A stretch of 64,000 nucleotides of DNA from Fragum whitleyi. Lineage: Eukaryota; Mollusca; Bivalvia; Cardiida; Cardiidae. The translations under genes were made by a program, and so were the position numbers. Below the pieces are notes generated by a model. That model saw only the letters and a list, made by a program, of their open reading frames with translations, ran no database searches and was not told the DNA's origin. The DNA is taken from positions 58,900,187-58,964,186 of the forward strand of contig OX411555.1 of the NCBI GenBank assembly GCA_948146395.1. Reading direction: 5' to 3'. Positions 10,948 to 23,670 of the stretch are shown piece after piece; the stretch's first letter is position 1; every line of letters starts with the position of its first letter.

Positions 10948-13900
10948 CTCATGATATCGTGTATGTATATTTTTGTAATGCTTTTTTTTTTTGTGAGATT
11001 TTATGCAAGTCTCTAAAATTTGAGGTTACAATTGCTTTTTTGTACTTTATTACGTTTTGTTTCTCCCTGAAAGGAGAACGAGTTCAACCATTTACATGTA
11101 CTCAAGACCTGGCTTTCAGTACTGTCAGTACTTTGATTTTGATTTTAGTTCTCAATATTTTTTCCATTATTTGATATCTAAATGATGAAACTCGATCAAG
11201 TTATGAGAAAGACGCGGAGGTTCGGACATCACGGTAATGTACACTGTGTTAAACACTCTCTCACACACACAAAGCTCATTTAGGAAGTGATACGGTGGTC
11301 ACGGGTTCGACTTAATAGACAATTCGCCTAAGTCCACCATGCAGTAATTGGGTAGCAGTAGTGAGAATCTTTTGCCTCTCTCTTTAACATAGGTTAAACT
11401 CTGGTATAGGTTAAAAACATAAATAAAATGCCACCTGTTTGCATGTGTATATATGGCGGTTGGGTAATGCATATACGGTTCCTAAATGGTGGTTGGTTGG
11501 TTGGTTGATACGCCAATAAGGCGATGCGTCCATAAGTCAGCGACGGAATTTACCAAAAGCATAACAGAGCTCTATAAGATCTGGCTACTGATTGATTACT
11601 CGAATAACAGTAATTTGAGACATCCCTGAAGAAAAAAAAACACTAAAACATTGTCAACATTGTAATGCCGTTTTCCTAGGTTTTAAACGGTTTAAATATT
11701 CCGTTGATCATGATTCTATCTGCCCCTTTTTATATATTCAATATATTCTCAAAAAGCCCACACAAGAACAGATCTATATGTTATTATATCAGTATTCTAT
11801 ATTTCGAGGTTTTATATCGAAATAGCGAAGACGTTGCTTTTTTTCTTTTATAAGAGTATCCGAGTAGAATTTTTTTACAGCTCATGTCAATTTCTATTGA
11901 AGTCGCTTGATTGAAGACATAAACCATATTTGTTTCCGAACAATTGAACAACATGTAAACAATTAATTAAATAAGAACTGTCTCAGTTGACAAAATATAG
12001 GTTCACAATCAGGCCGAAACTTAGCACAAGTAATCCTTTTATCAAGTTCTACATAGCTTATTAAATAAATTATCTTCAAAACTCAGTGTTCCATGATAAC
12101 GAAAGTGGGAATTTGATTCAAACCACAAAGGAAGACTAAGCATCAGTAAGACATATGCATACCCAATTTTGTCACGGTCCTTTGACTCCTGACAGAGTCA
12201 TTGTCCTTTAGCCTAATGAAGAGTCTTTATTTGCATATGTAGGTTTTTCGTCTCAAACTGTTGGGGTCCGATTCTAACACCACACAGTGCTGTACAAATA
12301 TTTCGATATAGGCTCTACCATGGTGCATGATATAGATCTGCTTTGACTCAGTGGTAAACGCACTACACTTGTAAACCATTTATTTCAATATAACTTGTCA
12401 GCGTGGGTACACCAGTCCGCGTCGGTTATTTTCAGCTATGCCTTAATTGCGGACAATTCCTTCGTACGATGTTCTTCCTGTTGACTGTATTAATGAAATT
12501 CTAAGGGAAAAACATTTAAAATTGTAGACGGTTAAAGAGTCGACAAGGAAAACTTGATAAGGGGATTTGGCTTGAGCGAAAAAAAAAACGTTTAGGAATG
12601 TAATCTTTTATATGTGACATTACAGGTTGTTCTTGATTAAATTGTCATAATGCACGAATGTAACAATAAACAAACAATCATAGACAAATAAGAAACACCT
12701 GGGGCTCCACTATTACTCCACCTTGACGATGTTACTTTTTCTTTTCCTCATCGATTACTATGGTAATTTCATTAACGACTTTGGCTCGCTTCGTAATCCT
12801 TGCATTACCTCTGACGTCATTGTGTGAAGTATCAATGGCTTAGAAAAAATATTATTAAGACCAATTGAAAGAATGATATATTTGAACAAATAATGAAAAT
12901 TTAAAAAGTCCCGCGGCTGAGATGTTTAAACATATGTAGCAATTTTCCATTCGGCGTTTAAACACGAACTCAGCCGTGTTCAAATTATTGTTCTTGAATT
13001 CAATGCATTCCCAAGGTACATATTTGGAATTTTTTATAACATTAAAATTGAATTCCAATCCTCTTATATATCATATTACTTTTTATGAGCTCTCATTTTT
13101 TAAATATTATTTATTGAACATTTCTTTGATCTTGGCACATTTTCTAAGTAAATGAATCGACCCAGAATTTGTATTCAAAGAAAGGCTTTCATTTTAATCG
13201 CACAAGAGACATTCGATTTATAAATGACGTCCATTGGGAGCTTTTATTCATTGTATAAATGATCTCTCTATACATAGTTTTTCTTAAAATGGCCAGATTA
13301 AGACGTTCCTTCAATATATGCATCTTTCCATTCACATAGGAGCGTTTGTTGTATGTAATGACAAAAACTAGACTGACGCTAAACGGACTGATACCCACCT
13401 ATAACAAGAACTTGTCCATAATGGAATGTCGTTCTCAATGAAAGGGCCACAACTCTATCAAAAGGTAATGAATCGTAATCAAAAATAGGACAATCACATC
13501 ACTTCTTGAAACTGGTCATATCTGTGAAGTTTGAATGAAACCCTTCCACTAGTTGCTGAGAAATTCAGCGGACAGGTAAAAGCTTCAGACAACCGGACGG
13601 ACCGACCGACCGACCGACAAGCTTACTCCTTTTTATCCTCAAACATTTCCTTTTTTTGTTGTTGTCGGGGGGGGGGGGTGCTAAATTTTTCTTAGAACTA
13701 CAGGGTTCTATTAGAATAGATGGAAATACGTCAAATATTTACAATAGGTCATTTTCGTTTGACATCTTAAAGCAGAATTGAAGCCTTTATAATTTTCCTG
13801 ATCAGAAACATTAAGTACTATCCTTCCATCATTCATCAAATGAATTCCCCGAGTGGCACAATCAACTTTCTATAACAAGTGTGTTGACAGTTCTGTCTTT

Positions 13901-14005
13901 ACTAAGGTTAGAGCCCTCGGTAATTAGCCTCCGTGTTCATTACAAACTTCTCAATACTGACACACTTAATTTTCTATGACATACATCTTAACAGATCTAT
14001 GAGAT
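10948..14005. other. No gene seen; simple repeats and one tRNA-like scrap
   Basis: AT-rich sequence with no credible exon. Small features are a box-B-like GTCACGGGTTCGAC at about 11298, a box-A-like TGACTCAGTGGTAAACGC at about 12343, GGTTGGTTGGTTGG at about 11493, a TGACGTCA at about 12811, and an ACCG run. The open frames here have no supporting features. Confidence 0.5.
13490..13640 (+). repeat. Dispersed repeat ending in an ACCG tetranucleotide run
   Basis: TGTGAAGTTTGAATGAAACC, CAGCGGACAGGTAAAAGC and GGACGGACCGACCGACCGAC resemble the block at 33640-33775 (GTGAAGTTTCATGATTCTAG...CTCCGGACA...ACCGACCGACCG). From memory, this kind of sequence is common in bivalve repeats. A G run of about ten lies at 13669. 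Confidence 0.5.
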
Positions 14006-14137
14006 AGCCCTGCGTTTAGACTGAACAACGGTGCAAACTGTTCGCAAATTTAACCCCGCTTTGCACGTGGACCTGCGTGCAAAGTGGGGTTAAATTGGCA
14101 AACAGTTTGTACCGTTGTTCATCCTGAACGCAGGGCT
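14006..14137. mobile_element. 132-bp palindromic element (AACCCCGCTTTGCAC)
   Basis: AGCCCTGCGTT...GAACAACGGTGCAAACTGTT...AACCCCGCTTTGCAC is followed, after a ten-base loop, by its inverted copy ending GTTCATCCTGAACGCAGGGCT. Arms are about 60 bp with few mismatches. Relatives are at 43975-44065 and 58455-58562. It is a foldback or miniature inverted-repeat element without coding capacity. Confidence 0.7.
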
Positions 14138-14766
14138 TGTTAATTTTACAAAACATTTGATAAGAATTTATTTAAGATGCACAAAAGCGTCTGTCATGTT
14201 TTTGTGAAAGCTAGACTGTCTCGTCCACCATTCATGATGAATTCATTTTCAAAAATCTTTTACCAACCACAATGTTTGTCTATCGTCTGCCTATAACTGC
14301 CATTGAGTCAAGTCATATCGAATTATTATTACCGTCAACCAAAACTTAAACCATAAATATCGAAATGTTTAATATAATATTTTGTGATCCGACACAAAGT
14401 ATGAAATTTTGCGATCTAAAGCACCATGATTTCTTTTTATTTTCTTAAAAGCAAGCAATTTATTATAAATCTAGCAACATCTATAAGATATTTATACGTT
14501 TAGATATATTTTTTTAAAAAATACACTTACTCTTATTGATTTAATTAATTTTTAAATTTTACTATGCTTATTTCTTGAACAGTTTTGGTACGAAATAAAT
14601 GATATTGTAAACTAGTTTAATTTCGTTTAAATATCTATGAAAAAAGCAAATGTTGATCTGAGATATGTAAAGTCCATCCGAAATTATAAAATAATGATAT
14701 CTTAGTTAAACTGCTTATTCCTCTTTGATTATTATTATTTATTATTTTTTTTTAAAAAATAACGTT

Positions 14767-15191
14767 CAGTGAATAACATCGTCAAATTGACACTCATTTC
14801 GATCAATATCATTCAAAATCATTCACTCAGCGCTCCATTTATTTATTCCAAACACTCACTCAAATCGATCAAAAACGCTCCAAAATAATTAGAACAAATT
14901 TCGAAATCGCCCAAGACGATCAACATAATGATTCAAATCAATTAAAGTATTCAACAGTTTCTTTGGCTTGTGTGGATTTTAAAGTGTCCGATTGGGCTAC
15001 GAAGTCAAACAAATACACTAGTACGTATATTTCATTAAACGGAGGTACTTAATATCACTAATTATGTTTATCCTGAAAAAAAAATAACGACATTTGATTG
15101 TCTCCCGTAAATATCACTCATCCCATTCATTCAATTTCATTCCAAAATCATTTCAAAATCATTTATCTGGTAAATTTCACGATGTTAACTG
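14767..15191 (+). mobile_element. TA-family element, second subfamily, with empty site in paralog
   Basis: Ends CAGTGAATAACATCG and CACGATGTTAACTG lie in ATAACGTT...TAGGTAGCC. The first copy of duplication A reads ATTACGTAGGTTATGC at 2891-2905, with a single TA at 2895-2896. The interior has CGATCAAAAACGCTCC, GACGATCAACATAATG and a decayed hairpin (GGAGGTACTT...ATTGTCTCC). Confidence 0.85.
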
Positions 15192-18074
15192 TAGGTAGCC
15201 TTCCATTCGATCTTACAATGTAAAATAGAAATTCTACGGTATATGCAATTCTCAAAATTACTTGATTATGCAATTGCGGTTATGCAACCTCTCATTAGAT
15301 CATACAATATAAAATATCTTTTTACGCCAAATGCAAGTTTTGCAACGTCTGAATTATGTAATAGCGTTAATAATAGCATCATAAACTCTTTAAATTAAAT
15401 TGAATGTAGACGCTTACGTCAAACATCATTATATTCCTCACAAGTGCCACTTCATAACCCCATTATCAATGACGATATAAATGAATTCTACTGTCTGGCA
15501 AGTCAGTTTACTGTCATATTGCAGCATACGAGTCATCTGCTGTCGTTTACTTACTTTAAACGATTTGCTTTCAACACACACGTTATTCTTAGCTACAATC
15601 TCCCGGAACACTGGCCATTTGGTGGTTTTCCGATTCTTTCGACCAAATTCGTTTACAGTTTAGAGTAAAAAACTGTTTTCCGTCAACATTCTTTTTTTTC
15701 ATTGATTGGTTGTTTAGCAAAATAATTTTTGAATGTGTTAAATTACAAGTTATTTGTTGAATTACAGTTTTCATTGAAATGAATTTTCAGGAAATACTTT
15801 AACAAGACTCCCTTATATAATTTAACAAGAAAAAGTGTATCAAGTCTATCTCAATCACCCTTTTATCTAAGACGCAGTAATATAAGGTAGCCTTATAAAG
15901 AAATTGGCGTAACAGATTTTGCGTGAATACCTCGATATCCATTGATTATACACTGCATCACTATGAAATAAACCAACCCATATAACATTTGTTATTTTGT
16001 CTAAGTGAAAATAAGAACCAAATTTTTTTAAGGGGAAAAGGCATTGCGTATTTTTGATATGACACTACATGAAATAACACCCGTAAAATAACTTTGAAAA
16101 AAAAATAAAAGACAGAAGCCTACAGGAAAGCTCTTTCGTTACAACGATTACAGCGTCTGAATATATGTTTTTAATGGAATTTTTTATTAATTTGGTCCCG
16201 ATATTTCAAGTGATATCATAAAAAGACTTTCTGATGGTTTGTAAAAGTAAAGACACTCGTATATAACTCATGTCAATCCATTCAATAGCATATATGAATT
16301 TAAACTTCTTGAAATATTTTGCCACATGGAAGTACATGTAAATAAGAATATACATATATACATAAAAAAAGAGGTTTCTATTTACTTGATATAAGTGATA
16401 TAAGTTTAGGTACACAATAAATGATATTAAAACTTCAACTTCCTCATACCAGAGTACTTATTCTTGTATATGTCTCCCGGATATTATCTACCCACTCATG
16501 AAACATCATTTACCTAGAATCTGCGGATAATTACCCAAGTTTTCCAAATCAAAATGAAACATTATCGTATTAAAACAAAAGTAAACACCATTCAGACGTT
16601 TAGATAGGTGCTGCGGACTATCTTTATTATATATAAAGGACGGTCATTATATGTGGGGTTTTTTTTTATTTTATCTATAAATCGGGTCTTTAAAACATAT
16701 AACCAGACAAAAACTTGCTCATGTTTTTAAGAAAACAGCCTTCCACACAACATCGTTGCTTACTGGTGGAGATTGGATCGCCTGGAAGTAATTATTTGTC
16801 AAAGTTGAACTATTCTTGGTCTGACCACTAATAGACCTAATAATTACTGGAGTTACAGAACAAGACTCCCCCCCACATTTACATAGATTCTTGTTATCAA
16901 AAACAGTTATTTCTCAAGAGACTGAGGTTTTGGTATCATGAAGTTTGTAACAATCCTTATTTTGTTTTGTTTGCTTACCTTTGCTTATTTGAGTCTAAAT
17001 GAATCTTGTTAAGACATCCAACGTACGGCTGTTATCAAACAGCGATCGAAAAGAGCATTAATGAAGCGCGAAATTTCGATTTTCATATGAACCTATAATT
17101 TCGCGGAATGCTTGATGTGACGCTACCTTTTCTTTTTTAAATTTGGGCGCTTTTTTGAAATTTAAGCTTTTACACTTTACCGTAGCCGTAGATGTATGTT
17201 TTGAATATTACGAATGGAATAACGTCGAAAATTACCTTAAATTGAAATTAAATTGTTATTCAATTGCATGGCGGGTTATATGACGATTTATTTCCGATTT
17301 GAGTTAAATGACACTTTAACCCCTAAGAAACCTTTATAAATATTCCCAAAAATAATCAGTGACGACGGTTTTAAATTAAAATGTGAATTGAAATGTATTC
17401 AGTCATAGAGAAATAATGTAATATTAGTTGTTTCCATCAATGTTCATGCTTCCTTTTTGGCAGAAAAATTGGTTTTATTCCCCAATGAAAATAATTTTGA
17501 GTGTGCAGCTATTTTAAGGCTTTCTCGCAAAGTAGTCCGGCAAGAAATATGTCTTTCATACAGTGTGATTAGGTTTTTAGATTTATACCTCCACAAAATC
17601 AATAAATACCCTCTTCATCTTTTGAATGAAGTATATTTTGAAGAACTTTTAATAGAAAGAAGATAAAAAATAATTATTTATTCATAATTAGATAAGGTAC
17701 AACTACATTTTATCTTGTTTATTCATTACAAGATCAGAGAATGTCTATAAATTGAACGCATTTTTATGAACATGCACCTTGTCAAAATGTCTGCCAAAGA
17801 TGATAGTAAATAAGCGTTTAATCAGACCTGGAATTTCGGGTTTATTTCTTCTTACCTGTTTACAATAAGGTAATATAAAACCCACCTTAAAATGGGTTTA
17901 TAGCTTAAAGTTATTGACATGGCAACCTTTATGCAATGAATAATTTAAACCGATGAATACGTTTACTATCGAGGATAGTCGCAAGCCTTCGCAAAAAATC
18001 GTAAATCCGCGGAGGGGGTGGCTTTAAATAATGTTTGTATAACGTAGTAGTATCAGTTTACGTCGTTTGACCAT

Positions 18075-18145
18075 GTGGTCGAGAGGTCTGTTCCGCTTAC
18101 TACAGTTGCAAAGGTTCTAGGTTCGAATCGGCTCTCGTCTCACTT
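18075..18145 (+). repeat. tRNA-like relic, second copy
   Basis: TGTGGTCGAGAGGTCTGTTC (box A region) and AAGGTTCTAGGTTCGAATCG (box B region) give a head resembling a long-variable-arm tRNA. The 3' acceptor strand GCTCTCG has no 5' partner, so it should not be called a functional tRNA. Confidence 0.4.
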
Positions 18146-18417
18146 TTTTCTTGTGTTAACATTATTTCAATAAAATTATTCAATGATTTGAAGCACGTTT
18201 TTCTCGTTCTTGCATGTATTATTGTTTGCGCAACCGAGTCCATTTATTCCCATTCCTTCACCAATGCTCAAATAATTATGGAAGACACTAAACGTCGTCA
18301 AATGGTCTGACGGACAATAGAATTCGTTCAAAACATAGTCGGAATTTTTTCGAAAATCTAGGAATCTTACACTTTACCAAAAAGAAAAAAATCTGAATGA
18401 AATACGTGTATATTCTA

Positions 18418-18509
18418 AAACGCTCACTCAGCGCTCCATTCATTCCAAACAATCATTCAATCTCATTCCGAAATCACCCACCTTGTCAATTTTACGATGT
18501 TGTAAACCG
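18418..18509 (+). mobile_element. Internally deleted TA-family element
   Basis: CGCTCACTCAGCGCTCCATT joins directly to AATCATTCAATCTCATTCCG and then TTTTACGATGTTGTAAACCG. Compared with its paralog at 6042-6367, the left terminus and about 200 bp of interior are gone. Confidence 0.7.
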
Positions 18510-18847
18510 TATTCCTCAAACGCGTTAAACAAGTAAACGCCGGGGTCTCATATAGGCAAATGCTGCTAAAGCTTCGATATAAAAGCGGAAATACATATGT
18601 TATTCTGGTGACTATAATTTCCTTCATACATTTCTTGTGAATTTTGAAGAATATAAGTCGCCCAAAGATGACATGAGAAAGGAAATCCAATAATTTGTTA
18701 AGAGGATGTGTGACTGACGACTAATTAACCAAAATTGTGATAAGTATCTGACAGAATGAACTTTCTCTGTGCCCTCAATCCGTACAATAAAAAAAATCGT
18801 TTAAAACTCTTCACTTTGAATTAAACTGGTTTATTAATCAGCTAGAA

Positions 18848-19111
18848 AAAACGCGATTTCACTGACATAAATGAAATTATAATTGTCTGACTGTTTCTAG
18901 AAGAAATAAGAAGCTATTAGAGAAGTTGTATGCTTATTTTATTAAAAGGAGGTAATAAATATCGCTAATTTTGTTCATCCTGAACAAAATGAGCGGTATT
19001 GGATTATCTGCCTTCAATTTCACTCAAAACTCGCTCCTCACACTCATTCAATTTCATTCCAAAATTATCCCAAAATCAATCAACTTGTCAATTTCACGAT
19101 GTTGTTAACTG
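18848..19111 (+). mobile_element. TA-family element, 5' truncated, hairpin intact
   Basis: It runs from GCGATTTCACTGACATAA through the hairpin (AGGAGGTAATAAATATCGC...GCGGTATTGGATTATCT) to GATGTTGTTAACTG and TA. It is the undeleted counterpart of 6716-6913. Confidence 0.8.
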
Positions 19112-19644
19112 TAAGTAGCACACAGGAAGTGGCTGATCTGATTCTAGCTCGGATAGAAAATTGAGGTTTTGCAGCTTTAAGACATGAAATACGTCCTTTG
19201 TTATAAGCGTAATTACTCTCGATAAAAAAAAAACAAACAAACAAATTTCGTTAGGGATTACTTATAATATTTGAGAATTTATAGCAATGATCGTGACTCT
19301 TTGAATAAAAACTTGTTCAATACAAGACAATTAATTGTTTAAGTGTAAGATCGATTTACTTTCATTGAGTTGCAATATAGTTTTTGCTGTTAGCAAAATG
19401 AAAGTTAAATGAAAGTGAATTGATCGATCTTAGATGAACAGCACAGATTATTCAATTTCTTTAATCTGACAGAGGGGTGAGATGTGAAAGGTAATCCTTT
19501 TAAAGCGCGTAATATAATGTTTTGGTAATAACCAAACGACGATCTTACAATATTTCTCGATATTCTATTGGAAAGCATCAAAGAAACGGATATTATTAAT
19601 GAAAAAGTAATTATGTTGAACTAAGAAAACGTAAAGGCGCTATA

Positions 19645-20081
19645 CAGTTAACAACATCGTGAAATTGACATTCATCTCAATCAAACCATTCTAAATCACT
19701 CACTCAGCGCTCCATTCATTCATTCAAAACACTCACTCAAACCATTCAAAAACACTCAAACCCATTGAAAAATATAGAATCAATAAAGTCATTCAAAATA
19801 AATTTGGATAGAGAAAAATCGCGATTTCACTGACATAATTGTAATTGTAAGCGTCTCATAAGTTTTTTGAAGAAATAGGAAGCTACGTATAAAACTTGTA
19901 TGCATAAATTTATTAAAGGGAGGTAATTTATATCGTTATTTTTGTTCATCCTGAACAAAATTAACGATAATGGAGTACCTCCCATTGAATTCACTCAATA
20001 CTCGCTCCACACACTCATTCAACTTCATTTCAAATCATTTCAAAATCATTCACCTTGTCAATTTCACGATGTTGATAACTT
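19645..20081 (+). mobile_element. TA-family element, full length, with empty site in paralog
   Basis: It starts CAGTTAACAACATCGTGAAA after TA (19643-19644) and ends GATGTTGATAACTT before TA (20082-20083); the last base has mutated from G. The first copy of duplication A reads GGCACTTTACCTATGAG with one TA at 7996-7997, so the insertion followed duplication A. The hairpin is at 19918-19983. The tandem-array breakpoint falls inside this element at 19714. Confidence 0.9.
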
Positions 20082-20309
20082 TACCGATGAGTGGAAATGT
20101 AAAAAAAATCATAGGATCAGTGGGTTACAGTATATCTTTTGTAGTATATAGCATGTCTCCTCGTAAACGTAGGTATGTTATTTATTGTTACAATATAAAT
20201 AATCTGCCTCTCATCTCTTGGTTGTCAATAATAATGTTATCATTATTCACTGATGGAATCTTACTTGTTCCGTACATTCATACATGAACAGTAGCATTAA
20301 GGAACGATA

Positions 20310-20490
20310 TTCTCTTCTAGTATCGTATATGACTACCTTTATAAGTATAAAACATATTAAGATATATTACACGTTTCAAAATTCGAACTTTGAAGAATAT
20401 TACGCGGCTTTCGAAGGAATGGCTTTCCAAAGAAAACGGTTTTCGAACGCAAGAGTATACAACGACAAAGGCACATTACATATACAATAA
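20310..20490 (+). repeat. 180-bp repeat with a short open frame, copy 1 of unit
   Basis: TTTATAAGTATAAAACATAT...CATATACAATAA also occurs at 20985-21141 in each unit, and decayed at 230-415. The first copy of duplication A (8240-8250) lacks it: GGAACTATCTTCTC runs straight into TTCATTTAGTAAATATT. Both unit copies keep a 50-codon frame with EYYAA, GMAFQRK and FSNARVYNDKG. The differences between them are mostly amino-acid changing, so constraint is not evident. It is repeated at 23899-24079 and 28698-28878. Confidence 0.55.
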
Positions 20491-20765
20491 TTCATTTAGT
20501 AAATATTACAATTATGTTCATGTTCAATTTGAATATCGGATAAATAAGGTTTAAAGACTATTGGACTATTATTTCATTTTTTCTGTGTTGGATAGTATAT
20601 AAAATATCTCAAATATCATCGTTTTTTTTTATTTAACAAAGCCATATGTTCTCTTGATTCACAATCAAACTAAAGATAAAGAGGGTAGATCTACCAAACT
20701 CCAACCAGGTGCATCTGTTAACAGAATCAAATTAAAACAATCTTAAATACACAGAAATAAAACCA

Positions 20766-20971
20766 GAATGGTTTGGGAATGGAGTTGTATGTGTGTGATG
20801 AGTGAGATTTGTGTAAAATTAAAGGAAAGTAATCCAAAACCACTAATTTTGTTCTTCCTGATATTTATTACGACCCTTTATATATATTCATGTTTTGTGA
20901 ATGCCTTCTCATTTCTTCAAGAACGAAACTGACGCTTACAATTTCAATCCCGTCAGTGAAATCGAGATTTT
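20766..20971 (-). mobile_element. TA-family element, truncated by the unit-1 deletion
   Basis: It starts abruptly at GAATGGTTTGGGAATGG; the intact left end (CAGTTTACAATATCGTAAAA) is seen in units 2 and 3 at 25524 and 30322. It continues through GTCAGTGAAATCGAGATTTT and then stops at TCAACCGTATATG. The family right end is missing in all units. Confidence 0.7.
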
Positions 20972-21462
20972 CAACCGTATATGATTATCTTTATAAGTAT
21001 AAAACATATTAAGATATATTACACGTTTCAAAATTCCAACTTTGACGAATATTACGCGGCTTTACAAGGAATGGCTTTCCAAAGAAAACTGTTTTCGAAC
21101 GCAAGAGTATACAACGACAAAGGCACAATACATATACAATAAATATGTTGTCTTGTGGAAAGACTTAGTTTTTCGTTTTCAAGAATCTACATTAATGGGG
21201 GGAGTCATACGCTATCCAATAAATCCAGTAATTAGGTCCATTCATGATCAGACAAGAATTCGATCGACATTGAAAGATTAATACGTCCAGACCTAATAAA
21301 GCTTCATCAATAAGTCACGGTCTTTGTGTGGAAATGTCTTATTTTAGACGTTTGTGGTCAACTATAATTTTCACAGAATCCATTTAAGATCAATACTTGT
21401 ATATACAAGTTATAAAACTGCAATTGCACCTTCATTTTACAAACATTTAAGGAACAAACATA

Positions 21463-21876
21463 TGGCTACCAACATCCTGAATTTGACAAGATGATTGATT
21501 TTGAAATGATGTTTGAATGAAATTGAATGAGTGTGAAGGACGGGTTTTGAGTGAAATTGAAGGGAGGTAATCCAATATCGGCAATTTTGTTCTAGATGAA
21601 CAAAATTAGTGATATTTATTGCCTCCCTTTAATAAAACATACAAACAACGTCATTAAATAGCTCCCTATTTCTTGTAAAATCAGTCAGACGTTCATAATT
21701 TCAATTATGTCAGTTAAATCGCGATTTTTTTTTCTATTTTCATTGCATGCAGCTGTTGATTTATTTTTTAGACAATTTTTGAGTGTTTTGAGTGGTTTGA
21801 GTGAGTGTTCGGAGTGAATGAATGGAGAACTGAATGAGCGATTTAGAGTTGTTTTGATTTAAGACAATTTCATGTA
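21463..21876 (-). mobile_element. TA-family element in tandem unit 1
   Basis: It has decayed ends (GGCTACCAACATCCTGAATT and AGACAATTTCATGTAG), with the hairpin GGGAGGTAATCC...TTGCCTCCC preserved. It is homologous to 704-1118. Confidence 0.75.
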
Positions 21877-22339
21877 GGTATTTTAAGCAGAACATGCTTC
21901 ATTCAGTGATATCTTTGTCACATCATAAATATTCAACGCTGTACATTTCACTGCAAGTCACTCTTTTGAAAACAGGTAAAAAATATCGAAAAATTTAATA
22001 CATAATGCTGTCTAAACTATACACACCAATTATTAAGAACATAAGAAATAAGTACCACAAATAAGTGTCAATATAATGAACCGAGATCCCCGATTCGAGA
22101 TCCTTTTTATCCAATGCTTAAAGTAAGTTAGCATGCAATATTTTTTCAACGTTTTTCGCATTTGCATTTTATTAAAGACTATTCTTGATTTGGATATAAA
22201 CAATGAAAATGACAAAACCCTAAGCCCAATTATTGTTATCGAACTCCAGACGATTATGCTTGATAGAAATTGACTGCCACTGGTGAAGAATATTTCTTTA
22301 AATTTTACCTTCGTCGCGGGAATTAAATTTTTGATATTA

Positions 22340-22640
22340 AACAAATGTTATTGCAATAGTGGAATAACTATGCAAATGAGCTAACAACAAATAGCAACGC
22401 TATATTTCCGTTATAAAAATGACGCCTTTGCATTTGGGGGCGTCATTTCGCGTTATATGTTTCGCGAAATAACTGAAATCGATAAATATCTGGAATTTCT
22501 TCGTTTTATCACAAAAAACATATTTCAAATACAATATCACATTTGTGCTCATAAAATACCGAATTTATTAAACTCTTAATCTAAAGCAGCCTTGTTTCCA
22601 TCTGTGTAGACGACTCGTAAATTCGATATTCATTGACCAT
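22340..22640. repeat. Dispersed repeat with TGACGTCA-like core, unit 1 copy
   Basis: GTGGAATAACTATGCAAATG, AAATGACGCC...GGCGTCATTTCGCG, GAAATCGATAAATATCT, and ACCGAATTTATTAAACTC form a block related to 60735-61095 (same strand) and 57885-58265 (opposite strand). The complete versions end in a foldback around AAAACGAGGCTG. The same block is at 27141 and 31938. Confidence 0.6.
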
Positions 22641-22851
22641 TCATTCAATATCTAAATACGCTATTTTGCTGAATTATTGTAGACCTTAACATCGTGATTA
22701 CAAGATTCAGCTCAACAATTTGTTAATTACCTGGCTCTCTTACATAACTGCCAATAAAAATACCATCATTATGTAGTTTGCAACAATGTGAAAAACACAT
22801 CAGGACGCAAAATTTACGTCAACAAGTTCCTATATATCACGACATCAAGAC

Positions 22852-23056
22852 GCTAACAATTTCAATTATGGCAGTGAAATCACGATTTTTTCCCATTTGT
22901 TTTTATTTTGAATGTAGCTGTTGGTTGTATACTTCTTAGTCATTTGGAGAGTTTTTGATCGAATTGAATGAATGTTTGGAACGAATAATTGAATGAATGA
23001 GCGATTTAGAATGGTTTTGATTGAGTTAAATGTCAATTTCACGATGTAATTAACTG
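22852..23056 (-). mobile_element. TA-family element, half copy, unit 1
   Basis: Only the right half of a minus-oriented copy is present: CAATTTCAATTATGGCAGTG, GAGTTTTTGATCGAATTG, then TTTCACGATGTAATTAACTG and TA. The same half copy recurs in units 2 and 3 at 27651 and 32448. Confidence 0.75.
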
Positions 23057-23302
23057 TATGCAACACAGTCGAACTTACATCATGGCTGAAGTCGCAATTG
23101 CATAATGCAAAATTAACTATTAATTAAAACCGTGAACCGTATCCTGAAATGGCGATATATTCGAGTAAAAACGTTGCGGTATGTGAAAAATTATTGTCGT
23201 AATTAAGGAGACCTGATCAATACGTTGAACGTGTCGCTGAAGACTACTTTATATCCTAATTTTGGTGGGTACATACAAGCTCGACAATATTGATGAAAAA
23301 AA

Positions 23303-23670
23303 ATTCATTCATTCAAAACACTCACTCAAACCATTCAAAAACACTCAAACCCATTGAAAAATATAGAATCAATAAAGTCATTCAAAATAAATTTGGATAG
23401 AGAAAAATCGCGATTTCACTGACATAATTGTAATTGTAAGCGTCTCATAAGTTTTTTGAAGAAATAGGAAGCTACGTATAAAACTTGTATGCATAAATTT
23501 ATTAAAGGGAGGTAATTTATATCGTTATTTTTGTTCAACCTGAACAAAATTAACGATAATGGAGTACCTCCCATTGAATTCACTCAATACTCGCTCCACA
23601 CACTCATTCAACTTCATTTCAAATCATTTCAAAATCATTCACCTTGTCAATTTCACGATGTTGATAACTT
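23303..23670 (+). mobile_element. TA-family element, truncated at the unit junction, unit 2
   Basis: It is identical to 19714-20081 apart from one hairpin-loop change (GTTCAACCTGAAC). It lacks the first 69 bp because the tandem junction lies inside the element. The unit 3 counterpart is 28102-28469. Confidence 0.85.

Noticed and set aside
18062..18145. Functional tRNA gene
   Set aside because: The A and B boxes are recognisable, but no acceptor stem can be formed and the locus lies in duplicated repeat sequence.
19970..20490. Repeated open frames of 105, 69, 68 and 79 codons in each tandem unit as a conserved gene set
   Set aside because: The units are near-identical copies, so conservation is by recent duplication; the frames overlap transposon ends and are not kept in the older paralog.
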